A stretch of DNA of 5,797 bases from CAYLZW01 sp964388085 (GTDB lineage Bacteria; Myxococcota; UBA727; CAYLZW01), in assembly GCA_964388085.1 (NCBI GenBank), contig CAYLZW010000353.1:1-5797 (forward strand), in the 5' to 3' direction. A program made the translations under genes and the position numbers. The number at the start of each line of letters is the position of its first letter. Within the stretch, counting starts at the first letter, position 1. Of this stretch, positions 1-5,464 are shown one piece after another. The notes beneath the pieces are model-generated. The model saw only the letters and a list, made by a program, of their open reading frames with translations. It made no database searches and had not been told where the DNA came from.

Positions 1-3
1 CGT

Positions 4-130
4 GGGACAGCTCTCCCGCTCTCTCTCCTGTCCCGTGGGGAGAGAGAAGCCGAGACGCGGTTAACTGCGTACCCGGCGGTTTACAGCCGAGGGAGCGTCG
101 GGACAGGAGTCGGGCGTCGAGCGGTGTCCC
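4..130. repeat. Two inverted repeats GGGACA-N19-TGTCCC
   Basis: GGGACA at 4-9 faces TGTCCC at 29-34, and GGGACA at 100-105 faces TGTCCC at 125-130. Both pairs have exactly 19 bases between the arms, and the pairs lie 96 bases apart. The first pair extends inward to 7 bp (GGGACAG/CTGTCCC); the second extends outward to 7 bp (CGGGACA/TGTCCCG). The interior sequences differ, so this is not a simple duplication. The shared geometry could suit a dimeric DNA-binding protein or paired hairpins. Function is unknown, and chance in GC-rich DNA is not excluded. Confidence 0.45.
18..50. other. Stem-loop, possible terminator or structured element
   Basis: Positions 20-28 (TCTCTCTCC) pair perfectly with 39-47 (GGAGAGAGA) around a 10-base loop. 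Two more pairs (18-19 with 49-50) form if A48 is bulged. The arms are purine- and pyrimidine-rich. No T-run follows on either strand, so an intrinsic terminator is only a weak possibility. It overlaps the first GGGACA/TGTCCC inverted repeat, and the two pairings are mutually exclusive. It lies more than 220 bases beyond the end of the metallopeptidase gene. Confidence 0.3.
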
Positions 131-276
131 GGCAGTTGATCATCGGGGCGGACGTTCGCGAGGAGCAGCGTCACGCGCCATGTTTGGGGCGTCGCGAACC
201 GAGCGCGCGTCGGCGTCGTGTTGCGTGGCGGCGGGGCTGCTAACCGTTGGGGCGCAGCGTCCAGGACCGTCCTTCG

Positions 277-1170
277 TCACACCTCGGCCAGGTCACGAGC
301 GGCGATCGCTGCGCGGGCGACCTGCGCCATCGAGCGCGGCTTCGTCGTTGGAGCGCAGCTCGCGAGGATCACCTTCCAGCCGTTCCGCGCGCTCGCCGCC
401 TGCGCGACGATGCTTGCCACCTCGGCGGGGTCGACGCGCTCCTCCGAGATGCGGCGCTCCGAGGCGTACTCGACCGCCAGCGCCCGGCGCTCGGCCGGAC
501 TCTTCGCGTTGGTCACGATGCGCGCGTAGGCCTCGCACGAATACGCGAAGGTTTCTCGCTGCCGGTACTCGATGTCGAGCAACCACTCCTTCGTGCGCGT
601 CTCGCGCAGCCCGATCGTGCCGCGCTTGCAGTTGTGGAAGATGTGCGCCGCCTCGTGAACCACGAAATCGGCGAACGGATCGTCCTCCGCGAAGTAGTCG
701 GGCGAGACGTAGCAGGTCGTCTCCTCGCTGATGCCGACGACGCGCGGCGCGTCAGGCCCCAAGAGCTCAGCGCCGACGCTGAGAAGATAGAGGTTCGCGA
801 GGTCCCACGCCGAGCGATCCCAGCCATGCTTCAGGATGATCGGCTCGATGGTCTCGCTCGTGACGTACACGACCGACTTCTCCAGCGTCGCGAGGACGAC
901 GTCCTGCTCGGCCTTCGGGAAGAGTCCGCGAACCATCGGTTCGACCTTCACGCGCGTGAACGGGGCGCCGACGTTGTCGGGCACCGGCTCGTGCGTCCGT
1001 CCCTTCGCGAGCCGGCGGACCTCCTCGAGCAGCGCACCACGGATGTCGGCGTGCTGGCGCCGACCGCGCTCCAAGAAGTCACCGGGCCACGGGCCGCCCA
1101 TCATGTCGGCGTCGCCGGTACGGAGGTAGCGCTCGATCTCACCGGCGATGGTCGGCTGCGTCACGCGCAT
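277..1170 (-). CDS. Putative zinc metallopeptidase (HExxH), second gene of operon
   Basis: This 297-residue protein has HEAAH at residues 172-176, the two zinc-binding histidines and catalytic glutamate of zincin peptidases, in the context FVVHEAAHIFHN. A conserved-looking helix follows, RETFAYSCEAYARI (205-218). Its E206 or E213, 30 or 37 residues past the second histidine, is the likely third ligand, as in gluzincins. The roughly 160 residues before the motif are soluble and unrecognised. No signal peptide or membrane segment is seen, so a cytoplasmic protease is likely. ATG 1170 lies 3 bases after the NTPase stop, with GAGG at 1177-1180 inside that gene's last codons, so translation is probably coupled. 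Its substrate may be the partner NTPase, a phage protein or host proteins; this is inference. It resembles ImmA/IrrE-type proteases in the ligand pattern only. No family name is claimed. Confidence 0.82.
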   Translation of the reverse strand: MRVTQPTIAGEIERYLRTGDADMMGGPWPGDFLERGRRQHADIRGALLEEVRRLAKGRTHEPVPDNVGAPFTRVKVEPMVRGLFPKAEQDVVLATLEKSVVYVTSETIEPIILKHGWDRSAWDLANLYLLSVGAELLGPDAPRVVGISEETTCYVSPDYFAEDDPFADFVVHEAAHIFHNCKRGTIGLRETRTKEWLLDIEYRQRETFAYSCEAYARIVTNAKSPAERRALAVEYASERRISEERVDPAEVASIVAQAASARNGWKVILASCAPTTKPRSMAQVARAAIAARDLAEV

Positions 1171-1173
1171 ATC

Positions 1174-3936
1174 CTACCTCGCGCGCTTCTTCACAGTCGT
1201 GTTCGTCGGCTTGGGGCGTTCGCGCCGTATGAACCTGTAGAGCGCCTCCGCGTGTACGCCGACCTCCAGCACCTTCGCGAGCGCCCAGTCCCGCACCCAC
1301 GGTGGCCGCGCCGCCGCGCCGTCGATCATCCCGATCAACTTCCCTGTTCGAGCACGGGGCGCCGTTCGGAACCACGCCTCCGCTGCTGCCTGTCCGTCGT
1401 CGACGGCGCGCTGTGCTTCGGCCTCTGCGCGCTCGGGTCGCGCACGCCACACGCGGCTCGCAAACTCCCAAGCAATGTTCCGATCGGCGGTGCGCACGAC
1501 ATCGAGGAGCGTGTCGAGGTCCTCGCCCTCCAGCACCTCGACGAGCTCGCGGACCTCGTCGAAACGTACGTCGTTGGAGAGACGACCTCGGACTGCCGCC
1601 GCACGCTGCTCGGAGGTCAGGAGGCGCAGTGCGCGCGGATCGGAGGGCGTGTACTGGTTGCCTGTGCGCAGTCGTCGATGCGTGCCCGCGACGCGCGCAG
1701 TCTCCTCGATGAGAGTCGCCGAGAGGTTCTCGAGCACGAACGACAGCAGCGGCGCATGGCGGTTCTGGAGGTAGACGATCCGCTCGGCGACAGGAGCCGG
1801 GGACGCATCTTGGCGAGCTGTGGTGCTCACACCGCCCGCCGCCAGCAGCGTGCCGTTGCTCATGACGACTCCGGCAGCGGCGGCAGCCGTTCCACCTACG
1901 GCCGCGTCGCTCGCGAGCTTCCACAGCCTCTCGGCAAGAAAGCGCGGACGCTCGCGGTCGAGTCGCCGCACGGCATCCGCGAGCACCGTCTCTTCCCAGG
2001 AGCCCGCCAACTGACCGAGGTGCTCGTGCGTCACCTCCCAGCCCTCCGCGAGGAAGAGCGCGGGCAACAAGAGACGAGGGACGTCCTTGGGAACCTCCGA
2101 CGGCGTCAACCGCGCGATTGCTCCCGGCGTGAGCCTGATGAGCGCTCGCACGGCGTCGGAGGCTCCCCAGGGAGACACCGAGGACCACGGGAAGTGGTTC
2201 GCCCTTTGTGCCTCCGACAGCCTGAGGTTCGCCGACCAGCCAGCCAGCTCCCAGCGCAGGTCATCAGGGACGTCGACCGCCGCATCACTCGTGGCGAGGC
2301 TGATCGCCCATCCTGTCAGGAACCACTCGTCGTGGCTGCGCCGGGTCGTGGGCACGCGACGCTCGCCGATGTTCACGCCGCTCACGAGATGCCCGAGCTG
2401 CACTTCCAAAGCCCGGCGAGCGACGTCCGCGTCGCGCCGATCGTGGTCGGTGTCGACGAGACGACGTCCGAGCGCCGCGACGACGGCCTCCAGCGCGGCG
2501 ACCTCGGCGAAGCCGACGTCCGTCTTCGCCATCTGGGCAAGCAGCGCCTCAGCGGCTGCGCGAAGCTCGGTCGGAGCGAGCGCATCGAGCGCGTCGTCGA
2601 CGAGGCGCTGGCGGGACACGTCGCCCGCGATGGGGCCCCACACGTGCACGGCGCGGTCCCTCACGAGCTGGGCGATTTGTCCGTGAACGAGCGCTTCGGC
2701 CACCCACTTCGGTGACAGCGTCACGCCGAGCTCGTCCGCGCGCAGGAGCCCGCCGGCGCGTAGGACGCCGACGATGACGTCGGAACCAGGCGCTGCCTCC
2801 GATACTGAAGCTCCTTGCGGGACGACGGTACGCCATGCCGCGAACGGGCGTTCCTGCAGAGCCGTCGTGCGATCGAGCGCATGGGCCACGACCATCTCGG
2901 TCACGCAGTCGGCGGCGCCGTAGGTGGCCCAAGAACGAGGCGCATCGTCGGGGAGCGCCTTCATTCCGATCGTACGCAGCCAGCGCTCGGCGCGCTCATG
3001 CGGCGTCCCCTCGCTGCCGTAGGCGTCGAAGTCAGCGCAGAGGGCGAGCAGGTCTCCCGGCGTTTGAACAGCGCGGTGGACCGCTGGGTGCTCGTCGAGC
3101 CACCTGAGCACGCCGTCCTTGTCGAACTTGGTGTCGCGTGGCGAGTTAGAAAGCCGGTCCTCGATCCAGGAGAGCATGCGTGCGACCCAGCCCGCATCGG
3201 GGGCGGCGCGGCTCGTCGTCCAGGTTCCGTTCCACCCGCGCGTCGTGGACTCGGGGAGCGACGTCCTCCACTCGGTGATGTGCTCGTCCGGGTGCTTGAA
3301 GGGAGCCAGGACGACCATCGGGCCTTGGTGAGTCTCCAGCGCGCTCACCGACGAGAGGTCGGTGGTGGCGTCGGCCTCTTCGACTTCGACCACGAGAGGG
3401 CGCGCGGTGTCGGTGCGCGCGAGGGCGACCGCATCGGCCAGTCGCACGACCGTCTGCGCGGCAACCTCCCCAGGGAACCGCGTTCGCAGCAGCTCGACGG
3501 CGAGGCTCTTCCCACCGCCGGGCGGGACGACGATCCAGTGGCGGTGCCTCTCGCGGTCGCTCACCGCGGCACAGGCGATCTCGAAGACGCTTCCTGCTCG
3601 CGAGGTTCGGCAGGGAGCTTCGTCGCGCTCGAGCGGAGGCAAGGCTGGAAACTGGCGGACCGTCGCCATCGGCGTGCGGCCGGGCGCACCGAAGATCTCG
3701 TCGGGCTCGAGTTCAACGAGATCCGCGAGGAGTTGCCGGAGCGTGGGCCGATCACGCCACCAGCCGGTCGTGTCGCCCTTGCGGTGCAGGAGGCCGATCT
3801 TGTTCTCGAGCGCCTTCGGCGTCGTCTTCTCACGCTCGACCTCTTTCCGAGCCTTCTTCTTCCATTCGGGGAACAGGCGGATCGCCGCCTTGGCGTTCGA
3901 GCCCACCTTCTCCTTGAGCCGCGCGTGCCACGTCAT
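1174..3936 (-). CDS. Large STAND-like P-loop NTPase with possible N-terminal HTH
   Basis: This is a 920-residue protein. Residues 1-90 are basic and helical; about 40-83 (KALENKIGLL ... LRQLLADLVELEPDEIFG) read like an XRE-type helix-turn-helix ending. The Walker A motif is VPPGGGKS at 137-144, with K143 and S144 present but V instead of G at the first position. A Walker B-like strand is LVVEVEEAD at 181-189, with Glu where Asp is usual, followed by a sensor-like strand MVVLAPF (207-213). Residues about 250-430 look like the helical and winged-helix part of STAND ATPases (TPGDLLALC at 292-300). The remaining half is Leu/Ala-rich and helical, a plausible sensor. An Ala/Gly-rich patch at 678-703 is only weakly membrane-like. 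The frame stays open upstream to 4344, but codons before ATG 3936 lose the G/C third-base bias while those after it have it, so this start is preferred. No strong ribosome site precedes it. First gene of the operon with the metallopeptidase. Defence role inferred. Confidence 0.8.
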   Translation of the reverse strand: MTWHARLKEKVGSNAKAAIRLFPEWKKKARKEVEREKTTPKALENKIGLLHRKGDTTGWWRDRPTLRQLLADLVELEPDEIFGAPGRTPMATVRQFPALPPLERDEAPCRTSRAGSVFEIACAAVSDRERHRHWIVVPPGGGKSLAVELLRTRFPGEVAAQTVVRLADAVALARTDTARPLVVEVEEADATTDLSSVSALETHQGPMVVLAPFKHPDEHITEWRTSLPESTTRGWNGTWTTSRAAPDAGWVARMLSWIEDRLSNSPRDTKFDKDGVLRWLDEHPAVHRAVQTPGDLLALCADFDAYGSEGTPHERAERWLRTIGMKALPDDAPRSWATYGAADCVTEMVVAHALDRTTALQERPFAAWRTVVPQGASVSEAAPGSDVIVGVLRAGGLLRADELGVTLSPKWVAEALVHGQIAQLVRDRAVHVWGPIAGDVSRQRLVDDALDALAPTELRAAAEALLAQMAKTDVGFAEVAALEAVVAALGRRLVDTDHDRRDADVARRALEVQLGHLVSGVNIGERRVPTTRRSHDEWFLTGWAISLATSDAAVDVPDDLRWELAGWSANLRLSEAQRANHFPWSSVSPWGASDAVRALIRLTPGAIARLTPSEVPKDVPRLLLPALFLAEGWEVTHEHLGQLAGSWEETVLADAVRRLDRERPRFLAERLWKLASDAAVGGTAAAAAGVVMSNGTLLAAGGVSTTARQDASPAPVAERIVYLQNRHAPLLSFVLENLSATLIEETARVAGTHRRLRTGNQYTPSDPRALRLLTSEQRAAAVRGRLSNDVRFDEVRELVEVLEGEDLDTLLDVVRTADRNIAWEFASRVWRARPERAEAEAQRAVDDGQAAAEAWFRTAPRARTGKLIGMIDGAAARPPWVRDWALAKVLEVGVHAEALYRFIRRERPKPTNTTVKKRAR
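1177..1180 (-). promoter_or_regulatory. Ribosome binding site embedded in the NTPase gene end
   Basis: On the minus strand GAGG sits 6 bases before ATG 1170 and overlaps the final Ala-Arg codons and stop region of the upstream gene. It fixes the metallopeptidase start and implies coupled expression of the two proteins. Confidence 0.6.
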
Positions 3937-3967
3937 CTCTAGAGCATCGCAGCGACGACGTTCCGCG

Positions 3968-4015
3968 TCCATCGATGGATGCATCGCTACGTCGATGGGT
4001 GCGTCGATGGATCCG
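3968..4015. repeat. Iterated TCGATGG repeats with palindrome, likely operator
   Basis: Three direct copies of TCGATGG followed by A/G-T start at 3972, 3992 and 4004. The last two abut as 12-base units (TCGATGGGTGCG, TCGATGGATCCG). The first is a 12-base unit (TCGATGGATGCA) followed by an 8-base partial, TCGCTACG. The first copy forms the right half of a perfect 12-bp palindrome, TCCATCGATGGA (3968-3979), and GATGCATC (3978-3985) is a second, overlapping palindrome. The cluster begins 32 bases upstream of the NTPase start and ends 58 bases before the small gene. That placement and the iteration suggest a protein-binding operator, possibly for the NTPase's own HTH; this is inference. Confidence 0.5.
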
Positions 4016-4062
4016 ACGGAGCGTTTGCTGGCAGCTTCAATGGCGGCCAATCCCGGCCACCT

Positions 4063-4067
4063 AGGAG
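4063..4067 (+). promoter_or_regulatory. Ribosome binding site of the 53-residue gene
   Basis: AGGAG lies 6 bases before ATG 4074. This near-perfect Shine-Dalgarno is the main reason to accept the short frame as a real gene. Confidence 0.7.
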
Positions 4068-4073
4068 AGCCCG

Positions 4074-4235
4074 ATGTCCAAGAAGTCCTCGCCGAACGAC
4101 CAGCGCAGCGATGTGAAGAACCCCAACAACCCGGCCTACGTCGCCGACCGCAGCAACCGCCAGAGCCTCGGGCACCCAAACGTGCCGCCCGCACCCACTC
4201 CGACGGTTCAGCAACCGGCCCCGCCGAAGAAGTGA
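4074..4235 (+). CDS. Small hydrophilic protein with NPNNPAY motif
   Basis: A 53-residue gene with an excellent ribosome binding site. The protein begins with a Lys/Ser-rich head (MSKKSSPNDQRSD), continues with NPNNPAY (17-23) and ADRSNRQS (24-31), and ends in a Pro-rich tail (PPAPTPTVQQPAPPKK, 38-53). It has no hydrophobic core, no cysteine and no membrane segment, and is probably disordered. The NDQRSD...NPNNPAY...NR string resembles a type of short conserved hypothetical protein that I recall from other bacteria; I cannot name a family or function. It precedes the viperin by 65 bases on the same strand and is probably co-transcribed with it. Roles such as accessory protein, toxin or antitoxin component, or phage-responsive peptide are possible but unsupported. 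Confidence 0.72.
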   Translation: MSKKSSPNDQRSDVKNPNNPAYVADRSNRQSLGHPNVPPAPTPTVQQPAPPKK

Positions 4236-4244
4236 TCGCGCCGG

Positions 4245-4263
4245 GCGCTGGGGAGCCCCGCGC
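4245..4263 (+). other. GC-rich intercistronic hairpin upstream of viperin
   Basis: GCGC (4245-4248) pairs with GCGC (4260-4263), and GGG (4250-4252) pairs with CCC (4257-4259), around a 4-base loop, with T4249 bulged. It starts 9 bases after the small gene's stop and ends 27 bases before the viperin ribosome site. An alternative pairing, GGAGC (4252-4256) with GCTCC (4262-4266), competes with it. There is no T-run, so it is not a standard terminator. RNA stabilisation, attenuation or ratio control between the two genes is possible. Confidence 0.35.
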
Positions 4264-4290
4264 TCCTCTGCGCCTCTCCTTACCCAGAAC

Positions 4291-4294
4291 GGAG
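4291..4294 (+). promoter_or_regulatory. Ribosome binding site fixing the viperin start
   Basis: GGAG stands 6 bases before ATG 4301. The viperin frame is open for more than 900 bases upstream, so this site, together with the start of family similarity a few residues later, decides the start. Confidence 0.7.
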
Positions 4295-4300
4295 CCCCGC

Positions 4301-5191
4301 ATGTTCTCTCGTGCGATCAACTTCCATCTCCTGCGCTCGTGCAACGCCCACTGCCGCTACTGCTTCGCCAGATTCCCAGAGACGCCGAAGCGGCTCTCGA
4401 CCTCCGACGCCATCGAGGTCATGCGCCGCGTGCGTGACGGTGGAGGAGAGAAAATGAACTTCGTCGGCGGCGAGCCCACCCTTCACCCCGACATCGACCA
4501 GCTCGTGCTGGCCGCCAAGGAAATGGGCTTCACGACGAGCATCGTGAGCAACGGGGCGCGGCTCGCTCGTCTCCTCGCGTCGCCTGCGGGCGCGGTGCTG
4601 GACTGGGTCGGGCTCTCCGTCGACTCCGCGACGGATGAAGGCAACGCTCTCGTCGGCCGTGGTGGCGAAGGCTACACCGCAAGCGTGATCGCCCACGCGC
4701 GGCAGGCGCGCGCGAACGGCGCTGCCGTGAAGCTCAACACCGTCGTCACGCGGCATAACGTGCGGGAGGACATGAGCGCGCTCGTCCGCGCGGTTCAGCC
4801 GCAGCGATGGAAGGTGTTCCAGGTCCTCCGCGTCGAGGGCCAGAACGAGCACGCCGTCGACAGCCTGCTCATCACGTCCAGCGACTTCCAGGAGTTCGTC
4901 GCACGACACTGCGCTCTCGTCGACGTGGGCATTCCGGTGGTCGCGGAGAACAATGACGCGATGACGGACTCCTACGCGATGATCGACCCGATGGGACGCT
5001 TCTTCGGAAACACCGGCGGCGTGCACCGCATCGGACGGTCGATCCTCGACGCGGGCGCCATCGACGCGCTGGGCTCCGTCGGCTTCGACAACGACAAGCT
5101 CGTGGCGCGCGGAGGTGTCTACGAATGGGATCGGGACCGTCGACGCCTGCACCTGGGCGTCGGCGGCGCGCTCACCCCGCCAACTTCGTGA
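4301..5191 (+). CDS. pVip: Prokaryotic viperin (radical SAM, antiviral ddhNTP synthase)
   Basis: A 296-residue radical-SAM enzyme. The 4Fe-4S cluster motif is C14-x3-C18-x2-C21 in the context NFHLLRSCNAHCRYCFARF. The SAM-binding GGEP (56-59) sits in MNFVGGEPTLHP. Viperin-typical motifs follow in order: VGLSVDS (103-109), KLNTVVTRHN (144-153), RWKVFQVL (169-176) with GQN, AENNDAMTDSYAMIDPMGRFF (215-235) and ARGGVYEW (269-276). Length and order match prokaryotic viperins, and the N-terminal membrane helix of animal viperin is absent, so it is cytosolic. Known members convert CTP, GTP or UTP to 3'-deoxy-3',4'-didehydro nucleotides, chain terminators that block phage transcription. Which nucleotide this one uses cannot be read here, and no nucleotide kinase partner is in the window. 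It is the second gene of the plus-strand unit, and its last codons overlap the convergent 90-residue gene by 20 bases. Confidence 0.96.
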   Translation: MFSRAINFHLLRSCNAHCRYCFARFPETPKRLSTSDAIEVMRRVRDGGGEKMNFVGGEPTLHPDIDQLVLAAKEMGFTTSIVSNGARLARLLASPAGAVLDWVGLSVDSATDEGNALVGRGGEGYTASVIAHARQARANGAAVKLNTVVTRHNVREDMSALVRAVQPQRWKVFQVLRVEGQNEHAVDSLLITSSDFQEFVARHCALVDVGIPVVAENNDAMTDSYAMIDPMGRFFGNTGGVHRIGRSILDAGAIDALGSVGFDNDKLVARGGVYEWDRDRRRLHLGVGGALTPPTS

Positions 5192-5444
5192 GGAGCGCCA
5201 TCCCGCGCGCGGTCTCGGCGGGCGTCGCGTCGGCGAGCTCGAGGTAGACGCGCCCGCTCTCGTTGAAGTCTTCGGTGTTCACGCACCAGCGCTCGCTCGC
5301 GGGCGTGGCCAGCTCGATCTCGGCGGCGAGCTTGTGGAGCGCGGCCTTCACGACGCGGTGGCTGGTGCCCTTCGGGAAGCGGACCTGAATCTGCGGCTCG
5401 GGCGTCCCGTAGCGACTCTCGCCCTGGCTCACGGTCGTCGCCAT
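5172..5444 (-). CDS. Hypothetical 90-residue protein
   Basis: The start ATG at 5444 has GGGAG (5452-5456) 7 bases upstream, a good ribosome site. The frame stays open further upstream, but that extension reads antisense-like and overlaps the 83-residue gene, so the short form is preferred. The protein looks like a small soluble alpha/beta fold: a strand (QIQVRF, 18-23), a helix (VVKAALHKLAAEIEL, 31-45), a short W/C-containing segment (ERWCVNTEDF, 51-60), a strand (RVYLEL, 65-70) and a C-terminal helix (AETARGMALLTKL, 76-88). No catalytic motif, signal peptide or membrane segment is visible. I do not recognise the family. It follows the 83-residue gene by 20 bases and is probably co-transcribed. 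Its end overlaps the viperin end by 20 bases, tail to tail. Confidence 0.72.
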   Translation of the reverse strand: MATTVSQGESRYGTPEPQIQVRFPKGTSHRVVKAALHKLAAEIELATPASERWCVNTEDFNESGRVYLELADATPAETARGMALLTKLAG

Positions 5445-5464
5445 AGCGACGCTCCCGGCGTTCC

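Larger units (their letters stand above)
1..276. other. Non-coding stretch downstream of the metallopeptidase operon
   Basis: No reading frame here has both a plausible ribosome binding site and usable length. Minus-strand ATGs at 181 and 143 open frames of only about 13 and 20 codons. The plus-strand ATG at 180 has AGGAG 14 bases upstream, too far, and runs antisense into the metallopeptidase gene. The stretch holds the inverted repeats described separately and a near-palindrome around GTTAAC at 60-65. No tRNA or rRNA was recognised. Confidence 0.5.
3937..4073. promoter_or_regulatory. Divergent promoter/control region
   Basis: These 137 bases separate the minus-strand NTPase-peptidase operon from the plus-strand small gene and viperin, so both transcription units must be read from here or from within it. 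It holds the TCGATGG repeats and a 12-bp palindrome. No convincing -35/-10 pair could be assigned. TTGCTG at 4025-4030 is a possible plus-strand -35, but the sequence 17 bases later is a poor -10. A sigma-54 type element was sought near 4030-4044 and the spacing is off by one. Confidence 0.6.

Noticed and set aside
263..273. AGGACCGTCCT near-palindrome just after the metallopeptidase stop, as a terminator
   Set aside because: The arms are 5 bp around one central base, too tight for an RNA hairpin, and no T-run follows.
678..703. Coordinates are residues of the NTPase: an Ala/Gly-rich stretch as a transmembrane helix
   Set aside because: It is interrupted by polar residues (SNGT) and dominated by Ala and Gly, so low hydrophobicity makes a membrane helix unlikely.
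180..731. 183-codon plus-strand frame starting near the left end
   Set aside because: The only ribosome-like site is 14 bases from the ATG, and most of the frame is antisense to the metallopeptidase; the product is Arg/Ser/Pro low complexity.
1139..2188. 349-codon minus-strand frame inside the NTPase gene
   Set aside because: An out-of-frame, Arg/Ala-rich shadow of the same strand's real gene.
247..2715. 822-codon open frame on the plus strand
   Set aside because: It is antisense to the NTPase and metallopeptidase genes, its protein is Arg-rich low-complexity without motifs, and long open antisense frames are expected in GC-rich DNA with strong third-base bias.
2815..3942. 375-codon plus-strand frame opposite the NTPase
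   Set aside because: It is a shadow of the minus-strand gene. The minus-strand reading carries the Walker motifs and the codon bias.
4025..4053. Sigma-70 or sigma-54 promoter upstream of the small gene
   Set aside because: TTGCTG lacks a fitting -10 at 17 bases, and the GG/GC pair for sigma-54 is one base off the required spacing.
3362..4300. Upstream extension of viperin to 609 residues
   Set aside because: The extension is antisense to the NTPase and overlaps the small gene, while family similarity starts within a few residues of ATG 4301, which has its own ribosome site.
3937..4344. N-terminal extension of the NTPase by 136 residues
   Set aside because: The extension runs through the operator-like repeats, the small gene and the viperin start. 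Codons just upstream of ATG 3936 lack the G/C third-base preference, and no ribosome site supports the far start.
4280..5152. 290-codon minus-strand frame opposite viperin
   Set aside because: It is an antisense shadow of viperin, whose motifs are unambiguous on the plus strand.
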